Assembly (NCBI GenBank): GCA_902826605.1
Contig: CADEFM010000010.1
Coordinates: 1 to 62,278 of the forward strand
Origin: an uncultured Acidobacteriota bacterium
GTDB lineage: Bacteria > Acidobacteriota > Terriglobia > Bryobacterales > Bryobacteraceae
Length of the DNA: 62,278 nt
Reading direction: 5' to 3'
The notes under the pieces were generated by a model. The model saw only the letters and a list, made by a program, of their open reading frames with translations, ran no database searches and had not been told where the DNA came from. Position numbers and translations under genes: made by a program. This document shows positions 54,399 through 62,278 of this stretch, piece after piece. Within the stretch, counting starts at the first letter, position 1, and the number at the start of each line of letters is the position of its first letter.

Positions 54399-54837
54399 CT
54401 CAAGGATCGACCGACTTGCATTCTTCGCGTGGATCCCACTCACGCGCACCCCACCACGATATGCTCCCGGTCCTTCACTCGCAGCCCCCGGAGATGCGGT
54501 TGGGCAGTAGAACGTCGCGCATGGTCGCGAGTTCGCGCGCCTCTGCCAACAGGGCTTCCATTCGTCTGCAAAAGGGGCGCGAAAGCCCTGCTGAAAGCAT
54601 GTAGAGATCTCCGATCTGGGAACCGATTGTTCTTGATTATTCCACAGGCTGCCGGGAGGCCGCTTGCAACGCAATGTCAGCGCGAAGAAAATAGTTTCCA
54701 TCACGCCAAACCAACTTGCGGTGGCGCAGACCATCGCCGTGAGTGGAAGCCGAGCACGGGAAATTCGTCGCTTTTCGGCTCCTCACGCCATGTTCTCGCT
54801 CCATCGGGTGGACTCCGCTGATTGCCCTGCATTCGCG
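54399..54837. other. non-coding region upstream of the RT, candidate ncRNA
   Basis: 439 bp between the RT start and the right repeat. The open frame that crosses it reads as Arg/Pro/Ser-rich noise, with no competing gene on either strand. Several defence RTs (for example DRT2 and DRT9) carry an essential structured RNA directly upstream of the gene. A GC-rich block with self-complementary CGCGC/GCGCG tracts lies at 54512-54540. I cannot define RNA ends or a fold by eye. Confidence 0.4.
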
Positions 54838-54972
54838 GAAGCCTGCTCCTCAATTCTCTGAGTTCCCACAAAGGCAGAAAACGCAAACATCGTTGGTCAT
54901 AGCGCCTTGCAGGTTGTAAATCGCGGTATGGCGTCCCCAGGGGGATTCGAACCCCCGTTACCGCCGTGAAAG
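54838..54972. repeat. right 135-bp direct repeat (within intact tRNA-Glu and flank)
   Basis: Identical to 52448-52582. It starts inside the tRNA-Glu anticodon loop (54972) and runs 91 bp past the tRNA 3' end. Confidence 0.9.
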
Positions 54973-55006
54973 GGCGATGTCCTAGGCCGGGCTAGACGAT
55001 GGGGAC
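54929..55006 (-). tRNA. tRNA-Glu (UUC)
   Basis: 78 nt with encoded CCA. Acceptor GTCCCCA/TGGGGAC plus G73; D-arm GTCTAGCCCGGCCTAGGAC; anticodon loop CTTTCAC with TTC at 54970-54968; T-arm CGGGGGTTCGAATCCCCC. It is intact on the side of the insertion, as expected when the element carries a replacement 3' half. Confidence 0.95.
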
Positions 55007-55032
55007 CTTATAGAGGAAGGACTCTTTGTAGT

Positions 55033-55065
55033 CTAGCATCGCGCTGTAACGCGATGCTAGTTTTT
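55033..55065 (+). terminator. intrinsic terminator reading rightwards
   Basis: A perfect 11-bp stem CTAGCATCGCG/CGCGATGCTAG with loop CTGTAA is followed by TTTTT on the plus strand. The minus-strand side lacks a T-run. No plus-strand gene precedes it closely, so it may stop read-through or antisense transcripts running toward the convergent cytochrome gene. Confidence 0.75.
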
Positions 55066-55127
55066 ATGCACAAGCAGAACGGGCACGATTCGAGAACAAA
55101 GTGCCGAGGCAACCTTTGGAAGGCGTG

Positions 55128-55457
55128 CTAGAGGGTCTTCAAGTACGCGATCAGGTGATCTTTGTCTTCCGCGCTGATCGCATCGCCAAAGCCGGGCATG
55201 GAGCCGGTGCCATCGGTGATCAAAGCCTTTACGTTTTCCTCGGTCACCGGTTTGCCGGTCACCAGCTTTTCTTTCTTAAACAAACCCTTCAGACCGGGGC
55301 CCACTTTCGCCTCCGTGCTATCGGCGTTGTGACAGATGCCGCAGTTGTCGAACGCCGCTTGGCCCTTCTTGGCGTCGCCGCCTTGGAAGGCGGTCATTGG
55401 GAGGCTGAGTCCTAACACAAGCCCGAAGCTGACGGTAGCGAACAATGCATTTTTCAT
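55128..55457 (-). CDS. class I cytochrome c
   Basis: 109 aa. Signal peptide MKNALFATVSFGLVLGLSLPMTA, haem motif CGICH (39-43), GPGLKGLF and the distal Met in GSMPGFGDAI, then a C-terminal helix DHLIAYLKTL. It is a small periplasmic electron carrier. The promoter region of the divergent bcp gene is only about 45 bp. Confidence 0.9.
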   Translation of the reverse strand: MKNALFATVSFGLVLGLSLPMTAFQGGDAKKGQAAFDNCGICHNADSTEAKVGPGLKGLFKKEKLVTGKPVTEENVKALITDGTGSMPGFGDAISAEDKDHLIAYLKTL

Positions 55458-55502
55458 TGCATCTCCTTATTGACTAGTAGTTATAGTCTACAATCTTGAC
55501 GT

Positions 55503-55952
55503 ATGCTGATCCAAGCAGGCGACAAGGCCCCCAACATTAAAACTTCTGAATTTTCCCTGGCCGGTGCGCGCGGGAAGAAGGTAGTGCTGTTCTTCTACCC
55601 AAAGGCGGACACGCCGGGCTGCACCAAGGAGGCCTGCGAATTCCGCGACGCCTCGAAGAGCTTCGCCAAGCGCGATGCCCTGATCGTGGGAATTTCGCCC
55701 GACAAAGCCCCCGCACAGCAGAAATTCGCGGCGAAGTACAACCTCCCATTCGCGCTGGTGGCGGACCCGGAGCATGCCATCGCAGAGGCTTACGGCGTCT
55801 GGAAAGAGAAAAGCATGTATGGGCGCAAGTACATGGGGATTGAGCGCTCCACATTCGTGATCGATGAGAACGGCAAAATCGAGAATGTGTTCTCGAAAGT
55901 GAAGGCGGAGGGCCACGCGGCCCAGGTGCTGGAGGCGCTGGCCGGAAAGTAG
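55503..55952 (+). CDS. bcp: thiol peroxidase of the Bcp/PrxQ family
   Basis: 149 aa. FFYPKADTPGCTKEACEFRD holds the peroxidatic Cys40 and resolving Cys45, five residues apart as in PrxQ. RSTFVIDENGKI closes the fold. It reduces peroxides with thioredoxin electrons. Confidence 0.94.
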   Translation: MLIQAGDKAPNIKTSEFSLAGARGKKVVLFFYPKADTPGCTKEACEFRDASKSFAKRDALIVGISPDKAPAQQKFAAKYNLPFALVADPEHAIAEAYGVWKEKSMYGRKYMGIERSTFVIDENGKIENVFSKVKAEGHAAQVLEALAGK

Positions 55953-55961
55953 GCCCGGCGC

Positions 55962-56372
55962 TTACTGAGTCGGCGTCATGAGTGCGACCTTCTTAATCCC
56001 GACGCCGTGGGCGATGTCGATCACCTCTGCAATCTGTTCGAAATAGAGATCCTGCTCGGCACGCACGAAAATCGTGTGATGCGCGGCGTTCTTGTAGAGC
56101 GCCCGTAAGCGGTTTTCCAAGCCGCCGACGGCGAGAGGCGCTTCCTGATTCAATCGCACTGTCGAATCTCCGAACACCGTGATTACCAGCGGGCTGTCCA
56201 AGGAGGGTTTCTGATCCGCAGTGGCTGGCCGCGGAACTTCGGCGTTCAGACCTTCCGACTGATTCGGCATGATCACCATGAAAATGATGATCAGAACCAA
56301 CAGGACATCGATCATTGGAGTGACGTTCATCTCCGCCTTCATCCGCCCATTGCCACCCGCAAGCATCGACAT
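55962..56372 (-). CDS. exbD: lone ExbD/TolR family protein
   Basis: 136 aa from MSMLAGGNGRMKAEMN. MNVTPMIDVLLVLIIIFMVIMPNQ contains the conserved Asp and helix, and IFVRAEQDLYFEQIAEVIDIAHGVG is the periplasmic core. It is the third ExbD of the window, but no exbB lies beside it. It follows the DASS transporter on the same strand by 46 bp. Confidence 0.85.
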   Translation of the reverse strand: MSMLAGGNGRMKAEMNVTPMIDVLLVLIIIFMVIMPNQSEGLNAEVPRPATADQKPSLDSPLVITVFGDSTVRLNQEAPLAVGGLENRLRALYKNAAHHTIFVRAEQDLYFEQIAEVIDIAHGVGIKKVALMTPTQ

Positions 56373-56418
56373 GGTTGCACCTCGCACCCATAGACACTGC
56401 ACGGCGCTAAAAGGTTCC

Positions 56419-57840
56419 TTACCAGTATCCGATGAGCTTCCACCACGCAAAGCCAACCGTGCTCCAGATCACCACGTTCACCACGCCGATGATTGCGCCG
56501 GTTTTCCACCACGTTTTCAATTCCACGTAGCCATCGGCGTAGAATATGGGGCCGGGCGTGGTGCCAAAGTGCGTCAGGCCGGCGGCTAAATTGGTGAAGC
56601 AAGCGAAGCCGTACACCACTAGTCCGGGGGGCGCTCCCTTGGCGAGCAGCACAGCTAGAAACGGAGGAAACATCGACACCATATGAGCGGTGATACTTGC
56701 AAATCCGTAATGTGCGTAATAGTAAACGGCCAGTGCAATCGCAAATAGAGCAGGCCATCCCAGCCCCCCGAACTGGAGGGCAACGCCGTCGGCCAAGGCG
56801 CGCGTCACACCGGCTTCATTCAGCGCGGTGCCCAGGCGGAAAAGACCGCCGAACCAGATGAATACGTCCCACGCGGCCTTCTCGCTTTTCACGTCTTCCC
56901 AAGAGAGGACGCCGGTCACCAGCAGGAGCACAGCGCCCAGTAGTGCGACCGCGGTGATGTCGATGCGAGTCCAGGAAGACGAAATCCACAAGCCACATAC
57001 CAGCGCGAAGACGCAGGCCGTCGCTCTTTCGTCGCGGTTCATGCTGCCCATTTTCTGGATCTCACTGCGCGCGAAGGCTGCTGCTTCCGGCGTGTGAGTG
57101 ATCTCGGGGGGATGCAGTTTCATCACGATCCATGGGATCACCAACAAACAGAGAGCGCCTGGAACAATCGCTGCAATGAGCCAGCTAAGCCACGTTACGT
57201 TGTAGCCATACTGTGCGGCGAACCGCGCGGCCAGAGGGTTGCTTGCCTGGCCCGTGTAGAACATCGCTGTAGAGACACATACGGATTGGTACACCGCCGT
57301 ATATAGATACGACCCCAGCTTGCGCGAGGTCGGCCCCGGCGAGGAACCGTAAATTTCAGCGATCGCCCGCGCAATGGGCCGGATCACGCCGCCCGCGCGT
57401 GCGCCGTTGGCCGGAATCATCGCTGCCAATACGAAATCCGATAGGCCGAGGGAGTAACACACGCCGAGCGAGCTTTTCCCGAACATTCGCACGAAGCTGA
57501 GCGCAATGCGGCGTGCAAGTCCTGTATTGATTAAGGCGCGGGATAGAAAAAACGCCGTCATCACGAGCCACACGGTGCGATCGGCATATCCACCCAGGGC
57601 CTGCTCAATAGGTAGAATGCCGGTCAGCGCCGATATCGTGATGGCGATCAGCACCAACGCGGCGGCAGGAATCGGCTCGACAATAGAGCCAACGATGGTC
57701 GCGAGGAATAGCCCCGTAAGGCTCGGACCGTTGGCTTTGATGGTGGCTGGCCAAGGGATCGCGTAAACGACGAACAAATAGACAGCCAGCAGCAGCGCAA
57801 AACCCCGCGCGGCCCGTTTGATATCGTATCCCTGGGTCAC
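56419..57840 (-). CDS. DASS/SLC13-type anion symporter
   Basis: 473 aa. Membrane protein with 11-12 helices and DASS motifs: ADRTVWLVMTAFFLSRAL, LSDFVLAAMIPANGARAGGVIRPIA and ALNEAGVTRALADGV (segments). It resembles CitT-like 2-oxoglutarate/malate or succinate carriers. The substrate cannot be decided by eye. Confidence 0.85.
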   Translation of the reverse strand: MTQGYDIKRAARGFALLLAVYLFVVYAIPWPATIKANGPSLTGLFLATIVGSIVEPIPAAALVLIAITISALTGILPIEQALGGYADRTVWLVMTAFFLSRALINTGLARRIALSFVRMFGKSSLGVCYSLGLSDFVLAAMIPANGARAGGVIRPIARAIAEIYGSSPGPTSRKLGSYLYTAVYQSVCVSTAMFYTGQASNPLAARFAAQYGYNVTWLSWLIAAIVPGALCLLVIPWIVMKLHPPEITHTPEAAAFARSEIQKMGSMNRDERATACVFALVCGLWISSSWTRIDITAVALLGAVLLLVTGVLSWEDVKSEKAAWDVFIWFGGLFRLGTALNEAGVTRALADGVALQFGGLGWPALFAIALAVYYYAHYGFASITAHMVSMFPPFLAVLLAKGAPPGLVVYGFACFTNLAAGLTHFGTTPGPIFYADGYVELKTWWKTGAIIGVVNVVIWSTVGFAWWKLIGYW

Positions 57841-57986
57841 TTCGGACAGAATATACGATTTCGAGCACGTAAGACTTTACGTGCCGTCTAGATGCCGAGC
57901 GCGACCGTGTATATTTCGTCCTTTGCGCGAATTCCCTGGCGTTCAGATCCGGCGGGTGGATGCGGCTGTCGAGGTTGGCCGGAATT

Positions 57987-58340
57987 CTAGGCCGCGACTT
58001 TGGACGAGGCCAGATTCAGCATTACGAGTCCATCCCGCACCTGGACGGAAAATGTGCGGACCTGTGGAGTGCCCTCCACGCAAGGCTTGGTGACCAAACC
58101 CGTTTCCAGGCAAACGCGCCAGCCATGCACCGGGCAAGTGACCGTAGTGCCCCCCACCATACCCTCGGCTAACGGACCACCCTGATGCGGGCAACGGTTT
58201 TCCAGCGCGAGAAAACGGTCACCCATATTAAACAAAGCCACGTTAAGAGCGCCGACCTGCACCGCGCGGCCCTCGCGCGGTGGAATAGTTTCAGCTTCGC
58301 TGATCTGTATCCATTCGGCTTGTGTGGGCGGGCGCTGCAT
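57987..58340 (-). CDS. Rieske [2Fe-2S] ferredoxin, NirD-like
   Basis: 117 aa from MQRPPTQAEWIQ. The cluster ligands are CPHQGGPLAEG and CPVHGW, each with Cys-x-His. The size fits NirD, the small subunit of assimilatory nitrite reductase, or a stand-alone Rieske ferredoxin. No nirB is visible near, so the second reading is safer. Confidence 0.85.
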   Translation of the reverse strand: MQRPPTQAEWIQISEAETIPPREGRAVQVGALNVALFNMGDRFLALENRCPHQGGPLAEGMVGGTTVTCPVHGWRVCLETGLVTKPCVEGTPQVRTFSVQVRDGLVMLNLASSKVAA

Positions 58341-58602
58341 AGGGGGACATCTCCATGGGTTGAATCTCGACGAGTTGCGTGGGACGCGGGGTGTGATCTT
58401 CCCACGCGTCATAAGAGCTGCCTTTCGACGTTTGCAGGCCGTCGAGCACTTCACGAAGGCCGCGGGCTGCTGCCGGACCTAGCAGCCCGCCTCCGATTGC
58501 GGCCTTCCCTCCAGAGCGGCTTCTTCCCAGCATTGCCCGGGTTTCTTCGCACGTGTGGAACACGGCCCTATTTGCGAACAAAGAATTGTGGACGGTGGTC
58601 AT
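58291..58602 (-). CDS. possible small hypothetical protein upstream of the Rieske gene
   Basis: 103 aa from MTTVHNSLFANR. It overlaps the Rieske start by 50 nt. The first two thirds have protein-like composition (HTCEETRAMLGRSR, KAAIGGGLLGPAAARGLREVL). I see no named motif. The overlap and lack of homology make it uncertain. Confidence 0.3.
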   Translation of the reverse strand: MTTVHNSLFANRAVFHTCEETRAMLGRSRSGGKAAIGGGLLGPAAARGLREVLDGLQTSKGSSYDAWEDHTPRPTQLVEIQPMEMSPYAAPAHTSRMDTDQRS

Positions 58603-58792
58603 ATAATTCGTTCGTGGGCAAGGCTGTGTTCCATGCGGGAGCAGAGCAGAGACAAGTTCAGGTTCCAACAAAGTTCGGCAGGAGAACTACGGAGTTTGGT
58701 GTCGAACTAATGCGAGTTTATCAGGCTTTCCGCGCGACGGGAAACAAAAAGAATCTATCGGGGCGATAACGTGGAACCATCTCCCCATGGAG

Positions 58793-59644
58793 TTAAACCG
58801 GAACCACTTTTGCGATGACGTGGGTTTCGCGCTGTGCTGGCCGCCGTACGGATTTGTTCCCAGTAGAATCTCCGGCAAGCAGGCGTTCTAACTGGTTGGT
58901 ATACAGCGGCGCGACACTTGGACCCGTGAAACGGATTGCATCGAGGTCCCTCAAAATCTCTCGATGCAACCGCTTTGCCTCCACGCGATTCCAGGCCTTG
59001 GTTCCGGCTTTGGCATACGCGCGAAGAGCGCGGCCGCCCATCGCCTGGACCGCCGATGTGGCCTGGTCTCTGGTAAATCCGGCGGCGCGCAGGCTTTCGG
59101 TGGCCCCGCAAATCCACGGGAAAAGCATATGCCGGGCGAGGAATACGCCTGACAAATAGAGCGGTTTACTGACAGCGTGCAGCTCGATCAACTGGCGGCA
59201 ATCGCGTGCCAGAAGCTTTCGCAGCTCGGCAAGCACGTCGCGATGACCTTCCGCGACGAACGCCTTTTCGGCGGTGTCGGGAATGCAGTTCAGAGTTGCC
59301 ACCCGGGCACCCTCCGCTTGCAAAGGGCTGGCTATGAAGCTATCGCAAAGCACATCGCAGACGACAACCATCTTTCCGCGCAAGGGCACCGCACGGCTCA
59401 TGTCGGCGCACACCGTGCTGACCATACTCTCGGGAACCGCGATCCAAATAAGTCCGCAGTCGCGAAACGCGAAATAGCCGTCGACGCCCGCGCCGGCTTT
59501 GAATCCATTGGCGATGCGCCGCGAAACACGCAAGGAGGAACCCTTTACGGGGCCCAAGGAGCCGAGCAACGCGGGAAGACGAGCCAGAAATGACTGGTTG
59601 ACGCCGCCCGCGCCGACCAGTCCCGTGGTCAGCGGGACTTTCAT
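58793..59644 (-). CDS. DUF2520 / Rossmann-fold oxidoreductase-like protein
   Basis: 283 aa. An N-terminal TGLVGAGGVNQSFLARLP gives a Rossmann-like nucleotide loop. FRDCGLIWIAVPESMVSTVC fits the ProC-like core. The C-terminal half (LHAVSKPLYLSGVFLARHM) matches the DUF2520 helical domain. Related proteins are annotated as oxidoreductases of the pyrroline reductase/ketopantoate type. Substrate unknown. It lies 15 bp downstream of uvrB. Confidence 0.65.
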   Translation of the reverse strand: MKVPLTTGLVGAGGVNQSFLARLPALLGSLGPVKGSSLRVSRRIANGFKAGAGVDGYFAFRDCGLIWIAVPESMVSTVCADMSRAVPLRGKMVVVCDVLCDSFIASPLQAEGARVATLNCIPDTAEKAFVAEGHRDVLAELRKLLARDCRQLIELHAVSKPLYLSGVFLARHMLFPWICGATESLRAAGFTRDQATSAVQAMGGRALRAYAKAGTKAWNRVEAKRLHREILRDLDAIRFTGPSVAPLYTNQLERLLAGDSTGNKSVRRPAQRETHVIAKVVPV

Positions 59645-59659
59645 TTTGGTGGTAACGGA

Positions 59660-61654
59660 CTAAGTTAGCACGTTCGTGACCGCTTTGCTGCGCAGTTCCT
59701 TCAAGCGGTCACGCAGCGCCGCCGCGTGTTTGAAATCGAACTTGCGCGCCGCTTCTCGCATCTTTTCTTCCAGTTCCGTCAGGTATTTATCCATTTGTTC
59801 GGGAGGGACGGACTCTGGTTCATCTTCCACATCCAACGGTACGGTGATGTAATCGCCTTCGGCGATGGCCACCAGATTGATGTCGATGGGCTTAATGATG
59901 GATTGCGGCTCAATGTCATTCGCCTCGTTGTAGGCCCGCTGCAGGGTGCGCCTTCGATCCGTTTCATCAATGGCACGGCGCATGGACGCGGTCATCACGT
60001 CCGCATACAGAATTACTTGTCCGTTTAGGTTGCGCGCGGCGCGCCCCATCGTCTGAATCAACGAGCCGGCCGAGCGCAGAAACCCCTCTTTGTCGGCGTC
60101 TAGGATTGCCACCAGAGACACCTCCGGCAAATCCAATCCTTCGCGCAGCAGATTGACGCCAATTAACACGTCATAAGTCCCGCGCCGCAGATCGCGCAGA
60201 ATTTTCACGCGATCCAGTGTGGAGACCTCAGAATGCAAATATGCGCACTTCACGCCCGCTTCGGCGTAGTGTTCGGCCAGGTCCTCCGCCATGCGCTTGG
60301 TGAGCGTGGTGACCAGCACGCGTTCATTGCTCTCCGCGCGTATGCGGATTTCGTTCAACAGGTGATCCACCTGGCCGCGGATGGGACGCACCGTGACTTC
60401 CGGGTCCACCAATCCTGTGGGACGGATGATCTGCTCAATCACCGCACCGCCCGTCTTGGTGAGCTCATAAGGGCCGGGTGTGGCGGAAACATACATCACC
60501 TGATGCACGCGATTCTCGAATTCTTCAAACGTTAAGGGACGGTTGTCGAGGGCGCTGGGCAAGCGGAATCCGTACTTGACTAATTGCTCTTTGCGGGAAC
60601 GGTCGCCGTGATACATACCGCCCAGTTGCGGAATGGTCTGGTGGCTTTCATCCAGGAACATCAGTGCGTCATGCGGCAGATAATCGAGCAACGTGGGTGG
60701 CGCCTGACCCGGCAAGCGTCCCGAAAAGTGCCGCGAATAATTTTCGATGCCGTGGCAGTAGCCGATCTGCTTGATCATCTCCAGATCGAACATAGTGCGC
60801 TGCCACAGCCTCTGCGCTTCAATGCGCTTGCCTTCCTTTTCCAGTTCGCCTTTCCACCAGTGCAGTTCGTTCTCAATACCGCGCATGGCGGTATCGCGGG
60901 TTTCCTGCGACATCACGTAATGGGTCTTGGGGTAAATGGGCAGCCGCAAATAGGTCTGCTTCACCTGGCCGGTAAGCGGGTCGATTTGCTCCAGTGATTC
61001 CACCTCATCGCCCCACAACGAGATGCGGTAGGCGTAGTCGTCATAGGTAGGGAAAATTTCAATGACATCGCCGCGGACGCGAAAAGCCCCGCGCCTGAAA
61101 TCGCCCTCATGCCGCTCATACAGGATCTCCACTAGTTTGGCCGTGATCTGTTCGCGCGCGATGTGCTGCCCCTTTTCGAGCATCAACAGCATGCCGTAAT
61201 AAGCTTCCGGCGAACCCAGGCCATAAATGCAGCTCACGCTGGCGATGATCACGCAATCGCGGCGCTCAAATAACGTGCGAGTGGCGGAAAGGCGCAGCTT
61301 ATCCAGCTCATCATTGATGGTGGCTTCTTTTTCAATGTAGACGTCACCGGATGGGATGTAGGCCTCGGGCTGGTAGTAGTCGTAGTAGCTGACGAAGTAT
61401 TCCACCGCGTTCTGCGGAAAGTAGGACTTAAATTCTTGATATAACTGCGCAGCGAGCGTCTTGTTGTGCGCCAGCACGAGCGCAGGCCGGTTGGTGGCTT
61501 CAATCACCTTAGCCATCGTAAAAGTCTTGCCGGAGCCCGTGACGCCAAGCAGCACCTGATGCTGGTCCCCGTCGCGAATCCCGCGCAGAAGCGATTCGAT
61601 AGCAGTGACTTGATCGCCTCGCGGCTGATAATCGATCCCGAGCCGGAAGGCCAT
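59660..61654 (-). CDS. uvrB: excinuclease ABC subunit B
   Basis: 664 aa from [15 protein letters not shown]. Walker [15 protein letters not shown], the beta-hairpin [30 protein letters not shown], helicase motifs [12 protein letters not shown] and [27 protein letters not shown] (segments), and a C-terminal UVR domain. It verifies DNA damage and loads UvrC. A longer start to 61753 adds a non-homologous leader. Confidence 0.96.
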   Translation of the reverse strand: MAFRLGIDYQPRGDQVTAIESLLRGIRDGDQHQVLLGVTGSGKTFTMAKVIEATNRPALVLAHNKTLAAQLYQEFKSYFPQNAVEYFVSYYDYYQPEAYIPSGDVYIEKEATINDELDKLRLSATRTLFERRDCVIIASVSCIYGLGSPEAYYGMLLMLEKGQHIAREQITAKLVEILYERHEGDFRRGAFRVRGDVIEIFPTYDDYAYRISLWGDEVESLEQIDPLTGQVKQTYLRLPIYPKTHYVMSQETRDTAMRGIENELHWWKGELEKEGKRIEAQRLWQRTMFDLEMIKQIGYCHGIENYSRHFSGRLPGQAPPTLLDYLPHDALMFLDESHQTIPQLGGMYHGDRSRKEQLVKYGFRLPSALDNRPLTFEEFENRVHQVMYVSATPGPYELTKTGGAVIEQIIRPTGLVDPEVTVRPIRGQVDHLLNEIRIRAESNERVLVTTLTKRMAEDLAEHYAEAGVKCAYLHSEVSTLDRVKILRDLRRGTYDVLIGVNLLREGLDLPEVSLVAILDADKEGFLRSAGSLIQTMGRAARNLNGQVILYADVMTASMRRAIDETDRRRTLQRAYNEANDIEPQSIIKPIDINLVAIAEGDYITVPLDVEDEPESVPPEQMDKYLTELEEKMREAARKFDFKHAAALRDRLKELRSKAVTNVLT

Positions 61655-61721
61655 GTCTTCAGTATAGAATCTACGGCTTCGAACGCACGTCCAACGCTCA
61701 TCAGATTCCAAGATGTTTGAA

Positions 61722-62278
61722 TCAGCCAGCGTGAAGCATCCGTGGGCGCACACGTGCGAGACTGGTGGTCATCTGACGCGTGAACGCATCCCAACTCCGG
61801 TACGCGCGAACGTCAGCCTGTCTCACTGAAAATCCGCCATTGGTGAGCTTTAGCTTTTCCACCAAAACCCACATGGTTTGTGCAACCTCACAAGCACGTG
61901 GATAGGCTTGACGTCTTGGTATGAACTTGGAATCGATAAAGCCGCGCCTTATGTAGTCGGGTCCGCGTCTAGCATTGTCTTGCCAAAAGGTCTCCTCGCG
62001 TCCTCGTTTGGGTCGCTGTCTGCCCGATGCAAAATCAGAAGCCCAGCTGTTGAATTCCGCCCCAAGTTGGCCGAATAGCCCCTCGGAGACCGTAGTGAGA
62101 TCGAGATCCGACCTCTCGGAGAATGGCAATCCAAAACGATCAGGTGACAAAGATTGACCGAGGCGAGCACTGCCGATCAGTGTTATTTCCTTCGGATCGA
62201 TTCGGATTTGCGAGCCGAGCCACCGGCGGATCTCTTCATATAAGCCAGGATTCTCGCGGAACGCATACGGAATACCTT
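61722..62278 (-). CDS. nucleotidyltransferase-like protein, N-terminus outside window
   Basis: The frame stays open to the window edge, so the gene is partial. The stretch [18 protein letters not shown] continues into [13 protein letters not shown]. The GS pair followed by S-D-L-D is the pattern of DNA polymerase beta-like nucleotidyltransferases (GSx...DxD). The C-terminal part ([28 protein letters not shown]) is helical. The family occurs near toxin-antitoxin and defence genes, but nothing here shows its substrate. Confidence 0.6.
   Translation of the reverse strand, partial: GIPYAFRENPGLYEEIRRWLGSQIRIDPKEITLIGSARLGQSLSPDRFGLPFSERSDLDLTTVSEGLFGQLGAEFNSWASDFASGRQRPKRGREETFWQDNARRGPDYIRRGFIDSKFIPRRQAYPRACEVAQTMWVLVEKLKLTNGGFSVRQADVRAYRSWDAFTRQMTTSLARVRPRMLHAG

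Larger units (their letters stand above)
52448..54972. mobile_element. reverse transcriptase element integrated at tRNA-Glu
   Basis: It is bounded by two perfect 135-bp direct repeats (52448-52582 and 54838-54972), 2390 bp apart. The right repeat is part of the intact tRNA-Glu plus its 3' flank. The left copy has only the tRNA 3' half. Identity begins exactly at the first base of the anticodon loop, a known integrase crossover point. Cargo is one minus-strand RT gene, a 3' continuation in another frame and about 440 bp of upstream DNA. No integrase is present. Confidence 0.75.

Noticed and set aside
54399..54734. 112-residue N-terminal extension of the reverse transcriptase
   Set aside because: The sequence is low in hydrophobic pattern and Arg/Pro/Ser-rich, unlike RT N-termini; the ATG at 54398 gives a normal RT start.
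58185..58769. 194-aa plus-strand ORF over the Rieske gene
   Set aside because: The minus strand has a clear Rieske domain; the plus frame is its shadow.

Overview
The window looks like chromosomal DNA of a soil Acidobacteriota, probably near the Solibacter/Bryobacter group. This is inferred from gene content, not from a database search. The clues are a secreted VWA protein of the type called 'VWFA-related Acidobacterial domain', a TonB-ExbB-ExbD-ExbD-TPR operon, many secreted TPR proteins, a PEP-CTERM protein, and a moderately GC-rich sequence with short gaps and translationally coupled operons.

Layout. 1-3.8 kb: the 3' part of a tRNA, then secreted hypothetical, cupin, NTF2-like and PEP-CTERM proteins. 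3.9-7.4 kb: an arsR-GAPDH-arsJ arsenate resistance operon followed by a zinc-ribbon methyltransferase. 7.4-15.1 kb: a TPR protein, then padR-tolC-RND-MFP efflux genes. 15.2-16.9 kb: tmRNA (ssrA), whose 3' end is repeated 1.3 kb away around a secreted HEAT-repeat gene, with clpS divergent from ssrA. 17.3-19.8 kb: a C5 methyltransferase, a PD-(D/E)xK nuclease and Vsr. 19.9-24.8 kb: VWA protein, mogA-moaC-moeA, ymdB, a 6S RNA and tsaC. 25.2-27.5 kb: methyltransferase, glycosyltransferase and DinB-like protein. 27.6-32.5 kb: a truncated tgt copy and the intact tgt bracket a SulP, carbonic anhydrase and LysR module. 32.5-39.4 kb: yajC-secD-secF, then tonB-exbB-exbD-exbD-TPR. 40.5-43.8 kb: rel, DUF971, vapBC. 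43.8-49.1 kb: hydrolase, pyrR-pyrB-pyrC, hom. 49.1-52.4 kb: ABC permease, TPR protein, DUF454 protein, a c'-type cytochrome. 52.4-55.0 kb: a 2.4-kb reverse transcriptase element bounded by 135-bp perfect direct repeats that begin in the anticodon loop of tRNA-Glu. 55.1-62.3 kb: cytochrome c, bcp, lone exbD, DASS transporter, Rieske protein, DUF2520 protein, uvrB and an edge-truncated nucleotidyltransferase.

Most of the window is housekeeping backbone: SecDF/YajC, Tgt, UvrB, Rel, pyrimidine and molybdenum cofactor synthesis. Small accessory inserts sit at tmRNA, tRNA-Glu and tgt. The most striking is the tRNA-Glu element. It carries a UG/Abi-like (DRT-like) reverse transcriptase, about 440 bp of apparently non-coding DNA upstream of it, no integrase, and a frameshift near the RT C-terminus. 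The tmRNA insert has the same layout on a smaller scale, so this genome may host short passenger elements that borrow a recombinase from elsewhere.
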